From an uncultured Shewanella sp. (GTDB lineage Bacteria; Pseudomonadota; Gammaproteobacteria; Enterobacterales; Shewanellaceae), in assembly GCF_947491715.1 (NCBI RefSeq), contig NZ_CANLKR010000006.1, positions 83,225 through 147,224 of the forward strand: a stretch of 64,000 bases of DNA, in the 5' to 3' direction. A program made the position numbers and the translations under genes. Positions within the stretch are counted from its first letter, which is position 1; every line of letters starts with the position of its first letter. The notes beneath the pieces were generated by a model that saw nothing but the letters and a program-made list of their open reading frames with translations, was not told where the DNA came from and ran no database searches. Positions 20,135 through 29,992 of the stretch are shown piece after piece.

Positions 20135-22279
20135 GTGCAAGTGGAATGTAATTGGGTACAGTTAGGTGACTTTACGTTAGATATACATCAGCAAGTGCTC
20201 TATCTTGATGAGTCTGAATTATCTGTTGAGCCCAAAGTGCTTGAGCTTTTATTATACCTCTATCAATGTCGCCAAGGATATGTGACCCTTAAAGCGCTAC
20301 ATGAGAATGTGTGGTCAGACAGAGTCGTTTCAGATACTGCGGTTCGCAGCGCCATTAAAAAACTGCGTACATTGTTTAATGATACCGATCTTAATGCGCC
20401 AAAATACATAAAATCAGTCCCTAAGCGTGGCTACAAGCTAATATGTGTTATTACGCTTCTGCATGATAAGTCACATACTCAAACACCATCAAACAATGCC
20501 GATAGGCTCTTACAAGCGCCTACGAGTACTCAAAAAAGGCCATGGCAGCTTGGGTATTATATTGCGTTAAGTTTAGTGTTACTGATGATCAGTTTATCGA
20601 TTATTGGCGCAAAACAGCTCATCGATAATAGTTTAGACACTGCAAAGGTGGTGGTGTTGAGCTCGGTATCATCGTTTCCCGCAGAAAAACTGACCTTTGA
20701 AGTGAGCAGTGATGATCATTATATCGCCTTTACTGGAAAGCTCGCCAGTGAACAAGATAATCAAGTTTATTTACTTAATAAGCAAAGTGGGCATGTTCGC
20801 CAGCTGACTTATGATGCTAAAAATGCCACCTTCTTAACGTTTGTCCGCGATAATACTCAGATTATTTATACAGATCTCATTGCAGGTAACAGTGCACTAC
20901 AAAAAATATCACTTAATGAGGAAGGGCTAACTGCCACCGCTTTACTCACAGGTTTTCATTTTATTGGTGATGTGCATATTGGATTAAATGAAAATGAAGT
21001 GATTGTATTATTGGCACAAAAAGCGAGTGATACCCCCATGTATTATCGCTTAAATATTGACAATTCAGCATTGAATTTGTTGTTATCGACCAATAATACT
21101 GGGGAAGATTTTGCTATGGCCAAACTCTCTCCTGATAAACAAAAAATTGCGGCAATAAAGGAATTGAATAATAAGCAAGTTGAGCTTAGTGTTATCGATC
21201 TTGCGTCGAAAAAACAGATTTTTCAAAGGGTCTTGCTGCACTCCACACCTGCATTAGATTGGAAAAACGATACTGAACTATTGCTTCTTTATCCTAATCA
21301 ATTGGTCTTGCTAGATTTGATTACTCAAATTGAAAAGGTCATTTATACTGATGATACCAGTCAGTTTTCATGGCTCAGTGCAGGCCCTAATAAATTAACT
21401 TTGCTGCAGCAAGATTTATCTCAGCAAAATCGTTTTTATGTTGAAGAAGATTTCAATGCCAAGTGTGATAAGCCATGTTATCACCCCCATTTTTTGGACA
21501 TGGGCAGCGAAGTGAGTTCGGTGTTTTATGCCGATGAGCAGCATAAATGGATCACCAGTAAGATAGCGGGCAGCAATGAGCTGGCATTATACGATGATGA
21601 AACCGGTGACAAAGTCATTTTTTTCAATGGTCCTGAAAGAATTGAGATCCAGCACTACTCCCCGGTATCCTCTGCTTTATTGGTTAAAATAGGCAATAGA
21701 TTGGCTATGTTAACAATGAAAGATAAACAGACCATTAGCCCGAAAGCCCTGAAAAAAAGCGAGCAGCAAGCGAGTATCCATTATTTAACGGCACAACATC
21801 AGGTGGTGAGTGATGCAATCTTTTCTGTGTTTGAAAAAGGGCGCTATGTATTTTATGGTGAGCGGATCGGAGGGCGCTGGCAAATACAACAATTAGATTT
21901 AAATACCATGCAAACTAAGCCATTTATGTCAGATTATCGTTCCATTCGATTAACGAACAAAGGGTACGTATTAGCCAATGAATCTGGTTGGTTATTTGTG
22001 ATGTCACAAGATAAGACTGGAATGATGCCACTTAATCAACAAATTAATTTTGATGTCATTACACGTTGGTATGTGAAAGGCTCAAAAGTGGTTTGGAGTG
22101 ATTTCGATTATCGCTTTAGTTACATTCATATCTTTGATCTACTGAGTAAGCAACACAAAACCCGCCAAGCGCGCTTTTATCATTTATTCCCGCGTATCAC
22201 CTTATCTTCTGTGGATAATAAATTTATCTATCGTTCCAAATCCATTCAACGTAATGAAATTAAAGAGTTTATTTTTTAG
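20135..22279 (+). CDS. CadC/ToxR-type membrane-bound transcriptional regulator
   Basis: This 714-residue protein has an OmpR/PhoB-type winged helix at residues 10-103 (E-P-K-V-L-E-L-L-L-Y-L near 32, V-R-S-A-I-K-K-L-R as recognition helix, V-P-K-R-G-Y-K-L as wing). A single membrane helix follows at about 140-158, then a 550-residue periplasmic part made of beta-rich repeats of TolB/WD40-like character. This layout lets a periplasmic signal act directly on transcription. It starts at GTG 20135 with GGGAG upstream. The next genes, on the same strand, encode a HlyD/MacB-type exporter, its most likely target. It is not a CadC orthologue, because no lysine decarboxylase genes are present. Confidence 0.82.
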   Translation: MQVECNWVQLGDFTLDIHQQVLYLDESELSVEPKVLELLLYLYQCRQGYVTLKALHENVWSDRVVSDTAVRSAIKKLRTLFNDTDLNAPKYIKSVPKRGYKLICVITLLHDKSHTQTPSNNADRLLQAPTSTQKRPWQLGYYIALSLVLLMISLSIIGAKQLIDNSLDTAKVVVLSSVSSFPAEKLTFEVSSDDHYIAFTGKLASEQDNQVYLLNKQSGHVRQLTYDAKNATFLTFVRDNTQIIYTDLIAGNSALQKISLNEEGLTATALLTGFHFIGDVHIGLNENEVIVLLAQKASDTPMYYRLNIDNSALNLLLSTNNTGEDFAMAKLSPDKQKIAAIKELNNKQVELSVIDLASKKQIFQRVLLHSTPALDWKNDTELLLLYPNQLVLLDLITQIEKVIYTDDTSQFSWLSAGPNKLTLLQQDLSQQNRFYVEEDFNAKCDKPCYHPHFLDMGSEVSSVFYADEQHKWITSKIAGSNELALYDDETGDKVIFFNGPERIEIQHYSPVSSALLVKIGNRLAMLTMKDKQTISPKALKKSEQQASIHYLTAQHQVVSDAIFSVFEKGRYVFYGERIGGRWQIQQLDLNTMQTKPFMSDYRSIRLTNKGYVLANESGWLFVMSQDKTGMMPLNQQINFDVITRWYVKGSKVVWSDFDYRFSYIHIFDLLSKQHKTRQARFYHLFPRITLSSVDNKFIYRSKSIQRNEIKEFIF

Positions 22280-22429
22280 TTGTTCATTGTCCATAGCAAA
22301 GAATGTCCTTAGTTATAGTTTAGTTATAGCCTAAAAAAGGGGATTTATTCATAGTACAGTGGCTCTGAGAGTAGAGCTAAGCACATTCTCTGTGCGCTTT
22401 GTGATAATGAATAAGAGTAGGAATATTCG

Positions 22430-23656
22430 ATGAGATGGATAACACAAAAAACCGTTTTTAGTGGCCTAATATTAAGTTCGGCAATGCTCATTGTCGGTGG
22501 TTGGCAACTCGGCTTTTCAGGTAATAAAGACTATGTCGCTGCCAATAGTATTAATATTAGTCAAGTACAGAGCGGGGATTTTGCTCAAGAAGTGACGGGA
22601 TACGGTACGTTGCAATCATTATATCAACGCTCCATTACTGCAACGACGACAGCCGTTGTCGATACCATTCATTTAAAACCTGGTGCCACCGTTAAGGCCG
22701 ACACTTTAATTATTACCCTCAAAAATCCACAATTAGAAGTAGCATTGCAACAAGCCTTAGGTGAGCTTAAAAACAGTAAAACCCAGAAGCGTAAACTGAT
22801 TTTAGAGCAGCAACGTGAAATATTAGCGCAGCAGTCAGAACTCTCTCAATATCAAGCTGAAGCGGATATGGCGAGCTTGCAAGCAGAAGCTGAAGCACCT
22901 TTAGCTAAGATTGGTATCATCTCCGCAGTAGAGGCCAAAAAAGGCCGCTTACAAGCCAAACAGCTACAGCAAAAGCTCGCCTTTGAATTACAAAAATTCG
23001 ACAAATTGAAGCAAGCACATACGGAATATTTATCCATTCAGGATGAAGTTATTTTACAGGCGCAGGCTGACTTCAATAATGCCAAATATCAGCTGGAACA
23101 GCTTGTTGTTAAAGCAGGGATTAAGGGCGTATTGCAAAATTTACCCGTGAGCTTGGGGCAAAGTGTTAATTTAGGTGACAAGCTTGCTCATGTGGGGAGT
23201 TTATCGCCACTCATTGCCGAAATTAGTGTGCCGCAAATGTTGGTCAATTTAGTGCAATTAAATGCCATGGCTGAAATCGATACCCGCCATGGGCTTGTCG
23301 AAGGTAAAGTCATTCGTATTGCGCCCGTGGTTGAAAAGGGGGCGGTGAGGGTCGACATCCAATTACCCGAAAATTTGAGCGCTGATATTCGTCCATTGCA
23401 AATGGTGGATGCCGTCATCTTGGGTCAGTCTCGCAGTCAGGTGAGTTTTATTGATACGCCACAAGGGGTGAGCGAAAACACCGTTAAGTCAGTGTTTAAG
23501 TTGGTAACTGAAGATACGGGGATATTAACCCAAGTTAAATTTGGGCAAATATCCGGTAAACGTATCGAAGTGATTTCGGGGCTAGAGCCCGGCGATAAAG
23601 TGGTTGTTACGGGAATAGCGTCATCGAATGCCACACAAATCCAGTTAACTTATTAA
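22430..23656 (+). CDS. HlyD/MacA-type periplasmic adaptor of an ABC exporter
   Basis: This 408-residue protein has an N-terminal membrane anchor (about residues 10-28), a lipoyl half-motif with T-A-V-V-D-T-I-H-L-K-P-G-A-T-V, an alpha-helical hairpin (about 100-225, rich in Q, E, A and L), the second lipoyl half (V-V-K-A-G-I-K-G-V-L-Q-N-L-P-V-S-L-G-Q) and beta-barrel/membrane-proximal parts ending G-L-E-P-G-D-K-V-V-V-T-G. Such adaptors link an inner-membrane pump to an outer-membrane channel; no TolC-type gene is adjacent, so it should use one encoded elsewhere. It is the first gene of a transport operon with the two ABC genes, 150 bases after the regulator. Confidence 0.85.
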   Translation: MRWITQKTVFSGLILSSAMLIVGGWQLGFSGNKDYVAANSINISQVQSGDFAQEVTGYGTLQSLYQRSITATTTAVVDTIHLKPGATVKADTLIITLKNPQLEVALQQALGELKNSKTQKRKLILEQQREILAQQSELSQYQAEADMASLQAEAEAPLAKIGIISAVEAKKGRLQAKQLQQKLAFELQKFDKLKQAHTEYLSIQDEVILQAQADFNNAKYQLEQLVVKAGIKGVLQNLPVSLGQSVNLGDKLAHVGSLSPLIAEISVPQMLVNLVQLNAMAEIDTRHGLVEGKVIRIAPVVEKGAVRVDIQLPENLSADIRPLQMVDAVILGQSRSQVSFIDTPQGVSENTVKSVFKLVTEDTGILTQVKFGQISGKRIEVISGLEPGDKVVVTGIASSNATQIQLTY

Positions 23657-23724
23657 CGCTAACGTTAAACTCCAATTTAGATCAGCCTAAGCCTTAAAAA
23701 CAGAATAAGAATAGGAATATAAAA

Positions 23725-24456
23725 ATGAAAAAGGAAGTATTACGGGTTCAAGCTATCCAAAAAAGCTTTGATTCACAAGCGACCGCGGCGCAAGTTTTAA
23801 AAGGGATCGATTTCAGTATCAGTGAAGGGGAGTATGTCGCCATTTCAGGGCCATCGGGCTGCGGTAAATCCACCTTATTGAATATTCTAGGGTTATTAGA
23901 TACGCCCGACTCAGGGGAATATCATATCGATGGATTATTGGTATCGGGGATGAATGGCGATCAGCGCGCCGAGATCCGCAGCCGCCGTATCGGCTTCGTG
24001 TTTCAGGCGTTTAATTTACTCGACGATGAGAGCGTTCTTGATAATGTCGCCCTGCCACTGAAATACCGAGGCGATAACAAGGTCCAGAGGCAAGCGAGAG
24101 CGCAAGAATGTTTGGAATTAGTGGGTTTGGCTGATAAAGCGGGGCTCTTTCCGAATCAATTATCCGGCGGGCAGCAGCAAAGGGTGTCGATTGCCAGAGC
24201 GCTGGCGGCAGATTCTGGCATCATGTTAGTCGATGAGCCGACGGGCAACCTTGATTCTAAAAACGGTGATGCGGTGATGGCGTTACTGGATGAGCTTAAC
24301 AAACAAGGCACTACTATCATTCTAGTGACTCACGATCCTCGCTATGCACAAATGGCCCACAGGCAAATAGAATTGCTCGATGGCAGAGTGCAATCAGATG
24401 TGAAAAAAGGGGCTGAAAAGGGAATTGAAATTGAAGAGGAGAGCCTTGCATGTTAA
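23725..24456 (+). CDS. MacB/LolD-type ABC transporter ATP-binding protein
   Basis: This 243-residue ATPase has Walker A G-P-S-G-C-G-K-S-T (42-50), Q-loop F-Q-A-F-N-L-L, signature L-S-G-G-Q-Q-Q-R-V (146-154), Walker B M-L-V-D-E-P (167-172) and the switch His in V-T-H-D. The type belongs to the MacB/LolD/FtsE group, which works by mechanotransmission rather than by a substrate channel through the membrane. Its end overlaps the start of the permease gene by 7 bases, which shows tight coupling. Confidence 0.92.
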   Translation: MKKEVLRVQAIQKSFDSQATAAQVLKGIDFSISEGEYVAISGPSGCGKSTLLNILGLLDTPDSGEYHIDGLLVSGMNGDQRAEIRSRRIGFVFQAFNLLDDESVLDNVALPLKYRGDNKVQRQARAQECLELVGLADKAGLFPNQLSGGQQQRVSIARALAADSGIMLVDEPTGNLDSKNGDAVMALLDELNKQGTTIILVTHDPRYAQMAHRQIELLDGRVQSDVKKGAEKGIEIEEESLAC

Positions 24457-26843
24457 AGGCATTATTTCGTAACCTTTTTAGGGCCAAACAGTATTACGCG
24501 ACCGTGATCTTAAGCCTCACCTTGACCTTGGCTATGGTGTTTGTGGTATTTAGTATTGTCGATACCGTATTGCTTAAGCCGCTACCCTATGGAGACAGTG
24601 ACAACCTTTATGTATTTGAAGGTTCAATGCTATATAACGGTAAGCTTGAACCTGGCACCAACAGCAAGAATTTATTAGATGTTAAAGAAAGCAGCCAAGG
24701 TATTGCTGATATTGCCATGTATTTTTCATGGTCGGATTATAAATTACTCGAACTCCCTTCACGCCCCGATGTGCCAGTATTCTTTGCCAGTAGTAATTTG
24801 TTTGAAGTACTCAAGGTTGAGCCTATCTTAGGGCGCTTCTTTGATGAACGTGAACAGCTGGGCAATAAGCAGCCTTCTGCCATTTTAAGTTTCGGGGCTT
24901 GGCAGCAGCACTTTGGCGGTGATGAGAATATTATCGGCAAATCAATTCAGCTCAATGATCGCCGCTTTACTGTGATTGGTGTGACGTCTGATCACTGGAC
25001 CTTACCGGATGACGATGAAGTATCAAAAGGCATTTGGTTACCATTAGATATGGATGAACAATTCAACCCTATTGAGTTTGGCGGTATTACTTCTAATGTA
25101 CAAGGCGTGATGCGAATTGTTGATGGGCAAGAGTTTGAGGCGGTGGAAAAGGTCTTAATTGATAAAATGCAGGCCGCGGCGGCAATTAATATGCCGGAGA
25201 TAGCTAAGCATTACGGCTTAGGCGCTAAAATACAACCTTTTATCCAAGTGCTGCAGGGTGACAGTGTGCGCTTGGTGTGGATGTTAATCGCGGGCGCGTC
25301 TTTATTGACCTTAATGGCCTTGATTAATTTGGGTAATGTGCAAGTGGCTCGCGGTATGAGTCGAGTGAAATCATTGGCCGTCAGTTATGCCTTTGGCGCT
25401 AAGCGAAAGCAGTTATTTAAAGAAAGCGTGAAGCATAATGTTATTCTGCTCAGTGTGCCGATGTTATTCGCTTTACTCTTTACCGGCTTGAGTTTTGAAT
25501 TGATACAAAGTGTGGGCAGTAATGTATTACCTAGACTCGGCAGTTTAAGAATTAGTTTTAATATCGTGTTATTCGCGGTCTTGATGTGTACAGGCATAGC
25601 CTTACTGTTTAGTTGGATTGAGTTGAGTCTGGTGAATGAAGCCAGTCTATTATCCAGTTTGCAAAGCAGTGGCAAAGGCACGGGTAAGCAACTGAGTCGG
25701 GGCGTAAGTCACAGTCTCATAGGCTTGCAATTATTATTCTCGGTATTAACCCTAGTGGCGACGAGTCAAGTGCTAATGGGGACTTTAACCGAAACACTCA
25801 GGCCGACACACATCAATATGCAGAATTTATGGTCATTGAAAGTGAACTATGCCTTCATCGATGATAAAGAGGAACGTAAAAACCTGCAGCGGGCCATTAG
25901 TCAACACTTTATGGCTCAAGCAAATGTTAAAGTCGTGAGCCGTTCCCATGATACTCGTGTGCCTTTTATTATGAATAAGAGCCCGATAATTAATGAACAG
26001 GAAATAAAAATTGGTAACGTACGACCAAATTCTATTGATGATAAACAATTAGCGTTATTTGATATGCGGATTCAGGGGCGTGCTTTTACGCAAGACGATA
26101 TGCTCTCCGAGTTCCCCCCTGTGATCATTAGTCAACGATTGGCGGATCAATTCAGTGATAACCCAATAGGGCAAAAAATAAAGTTATATTCGACAGAGAA
26201 TTTTATGACTATTGTGGGGATCGTGAGTAATACGGATTATCCTGGACGGTCGAGATATGAGGGAGCTGAAGTCTTTATTCCAAGAGTGTTCAAGGGACGT
26301 CGAACCGATGTATTGCTTATACAAGTGAGCGATGAGCATGCAGGTTTCACTTTGAGTGATGTGTACAGCCAGCTGACACAAATAGACCCTAGACTCGATA
26401 TCGTGCGTTTATCCAGTATCGAAGAGGACTTTAGCGAGATCAGTCGCGATCAACGCTTCGGTGCCATATTAGCGGGTGGACTGTCGTTTATCTCCTTACT
26501 CATGGTGATCGCGGGTATTGCTGGCATGGTCAGTTATATGGTCAATATGCGCCGTTATGATTTAGGTGTGCGCTTAGCCATGGGCGCGAATAATAAGCGA
26601 TTGCTTCGCAGTCAATTATGGCTACTAGCCCAACCTTTGGCTATTAGCTTGTTATTTGCCTTCTCGCTTGCTTATTTTGCCTTGGGCTATAGCCGTACTA
26701 TTCCAGATTGGCACTTTTCTATTTACTGGACTGAGATGTTATTGGGATTAGTGCTATTAAGTCTTTTTGTTGCACTCGCCTGCTTTTTACCCATCGCCAA
26801 AGTACTGCGCACCGATCCGATTAAGGCGCTCAGAAATGAATAA
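24450..26843 (+). CDS. MacB-like ABC permease with duplicated FtsX domain
   Basis: This 797-residue protein has an N-terminal membrane helix (about 15-40), a MacB-type periplasmic domain (F-F-A-S-S-N-L-F-E-V-L-K with L-G-R-F-F-D-E-R-E), an FtsX-like three-helix part (about 272-395), another anchor helix and a second periplasmic domain (about 430-650), and a second FtsX-like three-helix part to the end (ending D-P-I-K-A-L-R-N-E). This doubled layout, two halves fused in one chain, gives eight predicted membrane helices. The substrate is unknown; candidates are a peptide, a lipid-linked molecule or a toxic compound sensed by the upstream regulator. Confidence 0.85.
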   Translation: MLKALFRNLFRAKQYYATVILSLTLTLAMVFVVFSIVDTVLLKPLPYGDSDNLYVFEGSMLYNGKLEPGTNSKNLLDVKESSQGIADIAMYFSWSDYKLLELPSRPDVPVFFASSNLFEVLKVEPILGRFFDEREQLGNKQPSAILSFGAWQQHFGGDENIIGKSIQLNDRRFTVIGVTSDHWTLPDDDEVSKGIWLPLDMDEQFNPIEFGGITSNVQGVMRIVDGQEFEAVEKVLIDKMQAAAAINMPEIAKHYGLGAKIQPFIQVLQGDSVRLVWMLIAGASLLTLMALINLGNVQVARGMSRVKSLAVSYAFGAKRKQLFKESVKHNVILLSVPMLFALLFTGLSFELIQSVGSNVLPRLGSLRISFNIVLFAVLMCTGIALLFSWIELSLVNEASLLSSLQSSGKGTGKQLSRGVSHSLIGLQLLFSVLTLVATSQVLMGTLTETLRPTHINMQNLWSLKVNYAFIDDKEERKNLQRAISQHFMAQANVKVVSRSHDTRVPFIMNKSPIINEQEIKIGNVRPNSIDDKQLALFDMRIQGRAFTQDDMLSEFPPVIISQRLADQFSDNPIGQKIKLYSTENFMTIVGIVSNTDYPGRSRYEGAEVFIPRVFKGRRTDVLLIQVSDEHAGFTLSDVYSQLTQIDPRLDIVRLSSIEEDFSEISRDQRFGAILAGGLSFISLLMVIAGIAGMVSYMVNMRRYDLGVRLAMGANNKRLLRSQLWLLAQPLAISLLFAFSLAYFALGYSRTIPDWHFSIYWTEMLLGLVLLSLFVALACFLPIAKVLRTDPIKALRNE

Positions 26844-26892
26844 GAAGTATAACGAATAAAGAGTGAAATGAATAAGAAGTGTAACGAATAAA
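26834..26892. repeat. Direct duplication of a 27-base segment over the permease stop codon
   Basis: The segment 26834-26860 recurs at 26866-26892 with one difference (AGTATAAC versus AGTGTAAC). The first copy contains the permease stop codon; the second lies wholly in the gap. It looks like a recent tandem duplication with a 32-base period and no evident function. Confidence 0.8.
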
Positions 26893-26911
26893 ATATTTAT
26901 AGGGTTATGAG

Positions 26912-27598
26912 ATGCTGACATTATATTGGAATTACGACTCCCCTTATTCAAGGTGTATTAAATGGTTGTTGCTCAATCAAAAGGTTGAGCATGCTGATAA
27001 GATCTTAAGCTGGGAACAAATGACACTAGATGCACTTTTACATCAGGCTAACCCCAAAAGGCAAGTGCCAACCTTAGCTGAGTATGATTCTGGTGTATTG
27101 GTCGCAAGTCAGACTGACTCTTTATTGATAGGGTTAGCGCATGTTGGGCCGAATTGGTATCAATCACTCGATGCAAAGTTATACCGCTTGGCAGATAGTG
27201 AGGTGGAAGCCTGTATTATTTTTCTGTTTCGCGCCAATTTATTAAAAGAAAAATTGGGTCAATCAGATAATAGTGAACTCATGCTTAAGGCGGGTGTCGA
27301 TACCTATAAAGCCAGTATTGATTTACTCATTGACCATCTTTTGGTGGAAGTTAATCAAGAAGTTTATGACGAGGTGAATATCGGTGCGGTATTGCTTTTC
27401 TCTACTTTGCAGGCTGCTCGTTCTATGATGCCAGTAGGCGATATACATTATCGACAGAAAGAGCTAGCAGCGTTTATCCACACTATTGAAAAGAATATTG
27501 ATTATCAACGGATGCTGGGCGAAGTGGCGATGAACTTGAGTAAACATGACTCAAATGAGCAGAATCGAGTCTCATTTATGTGGGCTGGTGGGATTTGA
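26912..27598 (+). CDS. Glutathione S-transferase-like protein
   Basis: This 228-residue protein has a thioredoxin-fold N-terminus of GST type: L-T-L-Y-W-N-Y-D-S-P-Y-S-R-C-I-K-W, with S-P-Y-S at the active-site turn, and a cis-Pro context R-Q-V-P-T-L at about residue 52, followed by a helical C-terminal domain. The family conjugates or binds glutathione. It is downstream of the transporter genes on the same strand (68 bases), which suggests a shared detoxification or stress role. The C-terminal half is diverged and the substrate cannot be named. Confidence 0.7.
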   Translation: MLTLYWNYDSPYSRCIKWLLLNQKVEHADKILSWEQMTLDALLHQANPKRQVPTLAEYDSGVLVASQTDSLLIGLAHVGPNWYQSLDAKLYRLADSEVEACIIFLFRANLLKEKLGQSDNSELMLKAGVDTYKASIDLLIDHLLVEVNQEVYDEVNIGAVLLFSTLQAARSMMPVGDIHYRQKELAAFIHTIEKNIDYQRMLGEVAMNLSKHDSNEQNRVSFMWAGGI

Positions 27599-27625
27599 AT
27601 GAGGTTTTTATCAGCCTTGTAACTT

Positions 27626-27660
27626 AGTCATACAATACTAGTCATACAATACTAGTCATA
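27626..27660. repeat. 14-base tandem repeat, two and a half copies
   Basis: AGTCATACAATACT occurs at 27626-27639 and 27640-27653, with seven further bases to 27660. It lies in the short gap before the beta-helix gene, close to where its promoter should be, so copy-number change could affect expression. Confidence 0.85.
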
Positions 27661-27692
27661 TATAACGACATATATAAATAAAGGAATATATA

Positions 27693-28328
27693 ATGCAACG
27701 CGTTTTAAATTTTTCAAAAAAAATGGTGACTCTTATGAGCATCTGTTTATTACCCTTTACTGTTATGGCGGCGGATCAAACCGAATTTAATGGCGATATT
27801 AATGTAAGCTCTGGAGAAAAGGTTGATAACCTTAAGACGTTTAATGGGCGAGTGACGCTATCCAATCGCGCTAAAGCCAAGAATATTGCCAGTTTTAACG
27901 GTGGGGTTACGCTTGGGGCCAGTGCCGCTGCGAACAAAATTGAAGTGAAAAATGGCCAAGTGCGCTTAGGCAGAGCTGCAAAAGTAGCTGAAAATATTGA
28001 TATCACTAATGGTGATGTGAAGTTGAAATCACAATCAAGAGTGGGCGGTAATATAGACGTTGTTAATGGTAAAATCACCTTAGAGCAAGCGCGGGTTGAA
28101 GGTAAGTTGGTGCTTATTAATGGTGATATTATTCTACAGCAAGGTGCTTTAGTGGGAGGCGATATCATTATGGGGAATGAGAAACAGGATCAGAGCAATA
28201 ATACTGTTATCCCTCTATTACGTATCTCGGCCGACTCAAGCGTGGCAGGTAAAATTATTCTCAAGCAGAAGGTGAAGTTAGACATTGCTAAGGGTGCTCA
28301 AGTCGGTGAAATTGTCAATTTGTATTGA
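27693..28328 (+). CDS. Exported beta-helix (bactofilin-like repeat) protein
   Basis: This 211-residue protein has a signal peptide (residues 9-26, ending M-A-A-D). The mature protein is a run of short repeats of about 17-20 residues with the pattern N-G-x-V-x-L-x-x-x-A-x-x-x-x-I, for example F-N-G-R-V-T-L-S, F-N-G-G-V-T-L-G, K-N-G-Q-V-R-L-G, T-N-G-D-V-K-L-K and V-N-G-K-I-T-L-E. This predicts a right-handed beta-helix like bactofilins or polymer-forming proteins, but located in the periplasm. It closes the accessory module that starts with the regulator at 20135 and is followed by a strong terminator. The function is unknown. Confidence 0.7.
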   Translation: MQRVLNFSKKMVTLMSICLLPFTVMAADQTEFNGDINVSSGEKVDNLKTFNGRVTLSNRAKAKNIASFNGGVTLGASAAANKIEVKNGQVRLGRAAKVAENIDITNGDVKLKSQSRVGGNIDVVNGKITLEQARVEGKLVLINGDIILQQGALVGGDIIMGNEKQDQSNNTVIPLLRISADSSVAGKIILKQKVKLDIAKGAQVGEIVNLY

Positions 28329-28350
28329 GCCTGTTTTCCCATTAGCTATC

Positions 28351-28382
28351 AGATAAAACGCCAATAGGCGTTTTATCTTTTT
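28351..28382 (+). terminator. Rho-independent terminator
   Basis: AGATAAAACGCC pairs with GGCGTTTTATCT over an AATA loop and ends in a T-tract. It closes the accessory export module. Confidence 0.9.
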
Positions 28383-28568
28383 GGGATGGTGAGAGTATTC
28401 ATTTAAACGTCATCAGTTGTTGTTATAAAAAGAGCGGTTAACAAGAGTGTGGTTGAAAACGTGAGAGGTTAAAATAGGATAATTTTTCAATCTTTCCATG
28501 GTTAGGTTACCATAAGCACTGATTACAAATTTGAATGCTTATTCGCTTAAAATAAAAGGATCCCTTTC

Positions 28569-29927
28569 ATGTCATTAAATGTTGTCATTCTTGCCGCAGG
28601 CAAGGGCACTCGTATGCGCTCTGATTTACCTAAGGTATTACATCCTATTGCCCATAAGAGTATGGTTCAGCATGTTATTGATACGGCAAAGTCTCTAGGC
28701 AGTGAGGCTATTCAATTAGTGTATGGCTATGGGGCAGATAAATTAAAAGTGGCGCTAGGTGAGCAGCCCCTGAATTGGGTATTACAAGCAGAGCAATTAG
28801 GTACAGGTCATGCGGTCGCACAAGCCAATGATAATATCGGTGATGATGATACCGTGCTTATTTTGTATGGTGATGTGCCTTTAATCCAAACTTCTACCTT
28901 GAATGCACTCTTAGCGGCAAAAGCAGACAATGGGCTCGCTATTCTAACGGTGAATTTAACGGATCCTACAGGTTATGGCCGTATCGTGCGTGAAGGCGGT
29001 AAAGTCGTCGGCATTATTGAGCAAAAAGATGCCAATGCCGAGCAGTTACTTATTCAAGAAGTGAATACTGGCATTATGGCGGTACCGGGTAAGCAGTTAA
29101 AATCTTGGTTGGGTCAGTTATCCAGTGATAATGCCCAAGGTGAGTATTATTTAACGGATATTATTGCCATGGCGAGTCGTGATGGTGTGGATATTGCTAC
29201 CGCGCAACCACAATCTGCTGTCGAGGTTGAAGGGGCGAATAATCGTGTGCAATTAGCACAACTCGAGCGAGCTTATCAAATGAGAGAAGCTGAAAAGCTG
29301 ATGCTTGCTGGCGCTAACTTAAGAGATCCTAGCCGTATTGATATTCGTGGCGATGTCTCCGTTGGCATGGATGTGATGATCGATGTCAATGTGGTTTTTG
29401 AGGGACAAGTGACTATTGGTAATAATGTCACTATTGGTGCGGGCGCTATTCTAATCGATTGTGATATTAGCGATAACGCAGTGATTAAGCCTTATTCTAT
29501 CGTTGAAAAAGCGAAAGTTGGCATAAAAGCCAGTGCGGGGCCTTTCGCGCGTTTGCGCCCTGGCGCGGAACTTAAAACCGATGCTCATATCGGTAATTTT
29601 GTGGAAATGAAAAAAGCCGTATTAGGTGAAGGGTCAAAAGCGGGACATTTAGCGTATATTGGTGATGCCAAGATCGGCGCTGGCGTCAACATAGGTGCAG
29701 GCACGATTACCTGTAACTATGATGGCGCGAATAAGCACTTAACGGTCATTGAAGATGGGGTGTTTGTTGGCAGTGATACCCAATTAGTGGCGCCTGTGAC
29801 GATTGGCAAAAATGCCACTTTAGGGGCGGGTTCAACGATCACTAAAGATGTGAGTGAAAATGAGTTGGTGATCACTCGCGTTAAACAACGTCATTTAAGT
29901 GATTGGGAACGTCCTGTTAAAAAGTGA
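28569..29927 (+). CDS. glmU: Bifunctional UDP-N-acetylglucosamine pyrophosphorylase / glucosamine-1-phosphate acetyltransferase
   Basis: This 452-residue GlmU has the pyrophosphorylase loop [10 protein letters not shown] (residues 7-16) with S-D-L-P-K-V-L-H, and a C-terminal left-handed beta-helix of hexapeptide repeats from about residue 250 holding the acetyltransferase site (R-P-G-A-E-L, then G-N-F-V-E-M-K and N-Y-D-G-A-N-K). It makes UDP-GlcNAc for peptidoglycan and lipopolysaccharide. It pairs functionally with glmS just downstream, and its length is standard. Confidence 0.97.
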   Translation: MSLNVVILAAGKGTRMRSDLPKVLHPIAHKSMVQHVIDTAKSLGSEAIQLVYGYGADKLKVALGEQPLNWVLQAEQLGTGHAVAQANDNIGDDDTVLILYGDVPLIQTSTLNALLAAKADNGLAILTVNLTDPTGYGRIVREGGKVVGIIEQKDANAEQLLIQEVNTGIMAVPGKQLKSWLGQLSSDNAQGEYYLTDIIAMASRDGVDIATAQPQSAVEVEGANNRVQLAQLERAYQMREAEKLMLAGANLRDPSRIDIRGDVSVGMDVMIDVNVVFEGQVTIGNNVTIGAGAILIDCDISDNAVIKPYSIVEKAKVGIKASAGPFARLRPGAELKTDAHIGNFVEMKKAVLGEGSKAGHLAYIGDAKIGAGVNIGAGTITCNYDGANKHLTVIEDGVFVGSDTQLVAPVTIGKNATLGAGSTITKDVSENELVITRVKQRHLSDWERPVKK

Positions 29928-29963
29928 CAACTTATCTCAGGACGGGACAGTATTAATATGTTT

Positions 29964-29992
29964 AAAAGCAGCTGAATTCAGCTGCTTTTTTT
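29964..29992 (+). terminator. Terminator after glmU
   Basis: A perfect 26-base palindrome (AAAAGCAGCTGAA and its complement) continues into a T-tract. It separates glmU from the regulator gene. Confidence 0.88.

Noticed and set aside
20135..22279. CadC regulator of lysine decarboxylation
   Set aside because: Only the DNA-binding domain and topology agree; the sensor is a large beta-propeller-like domain and no cadBA genes are near.
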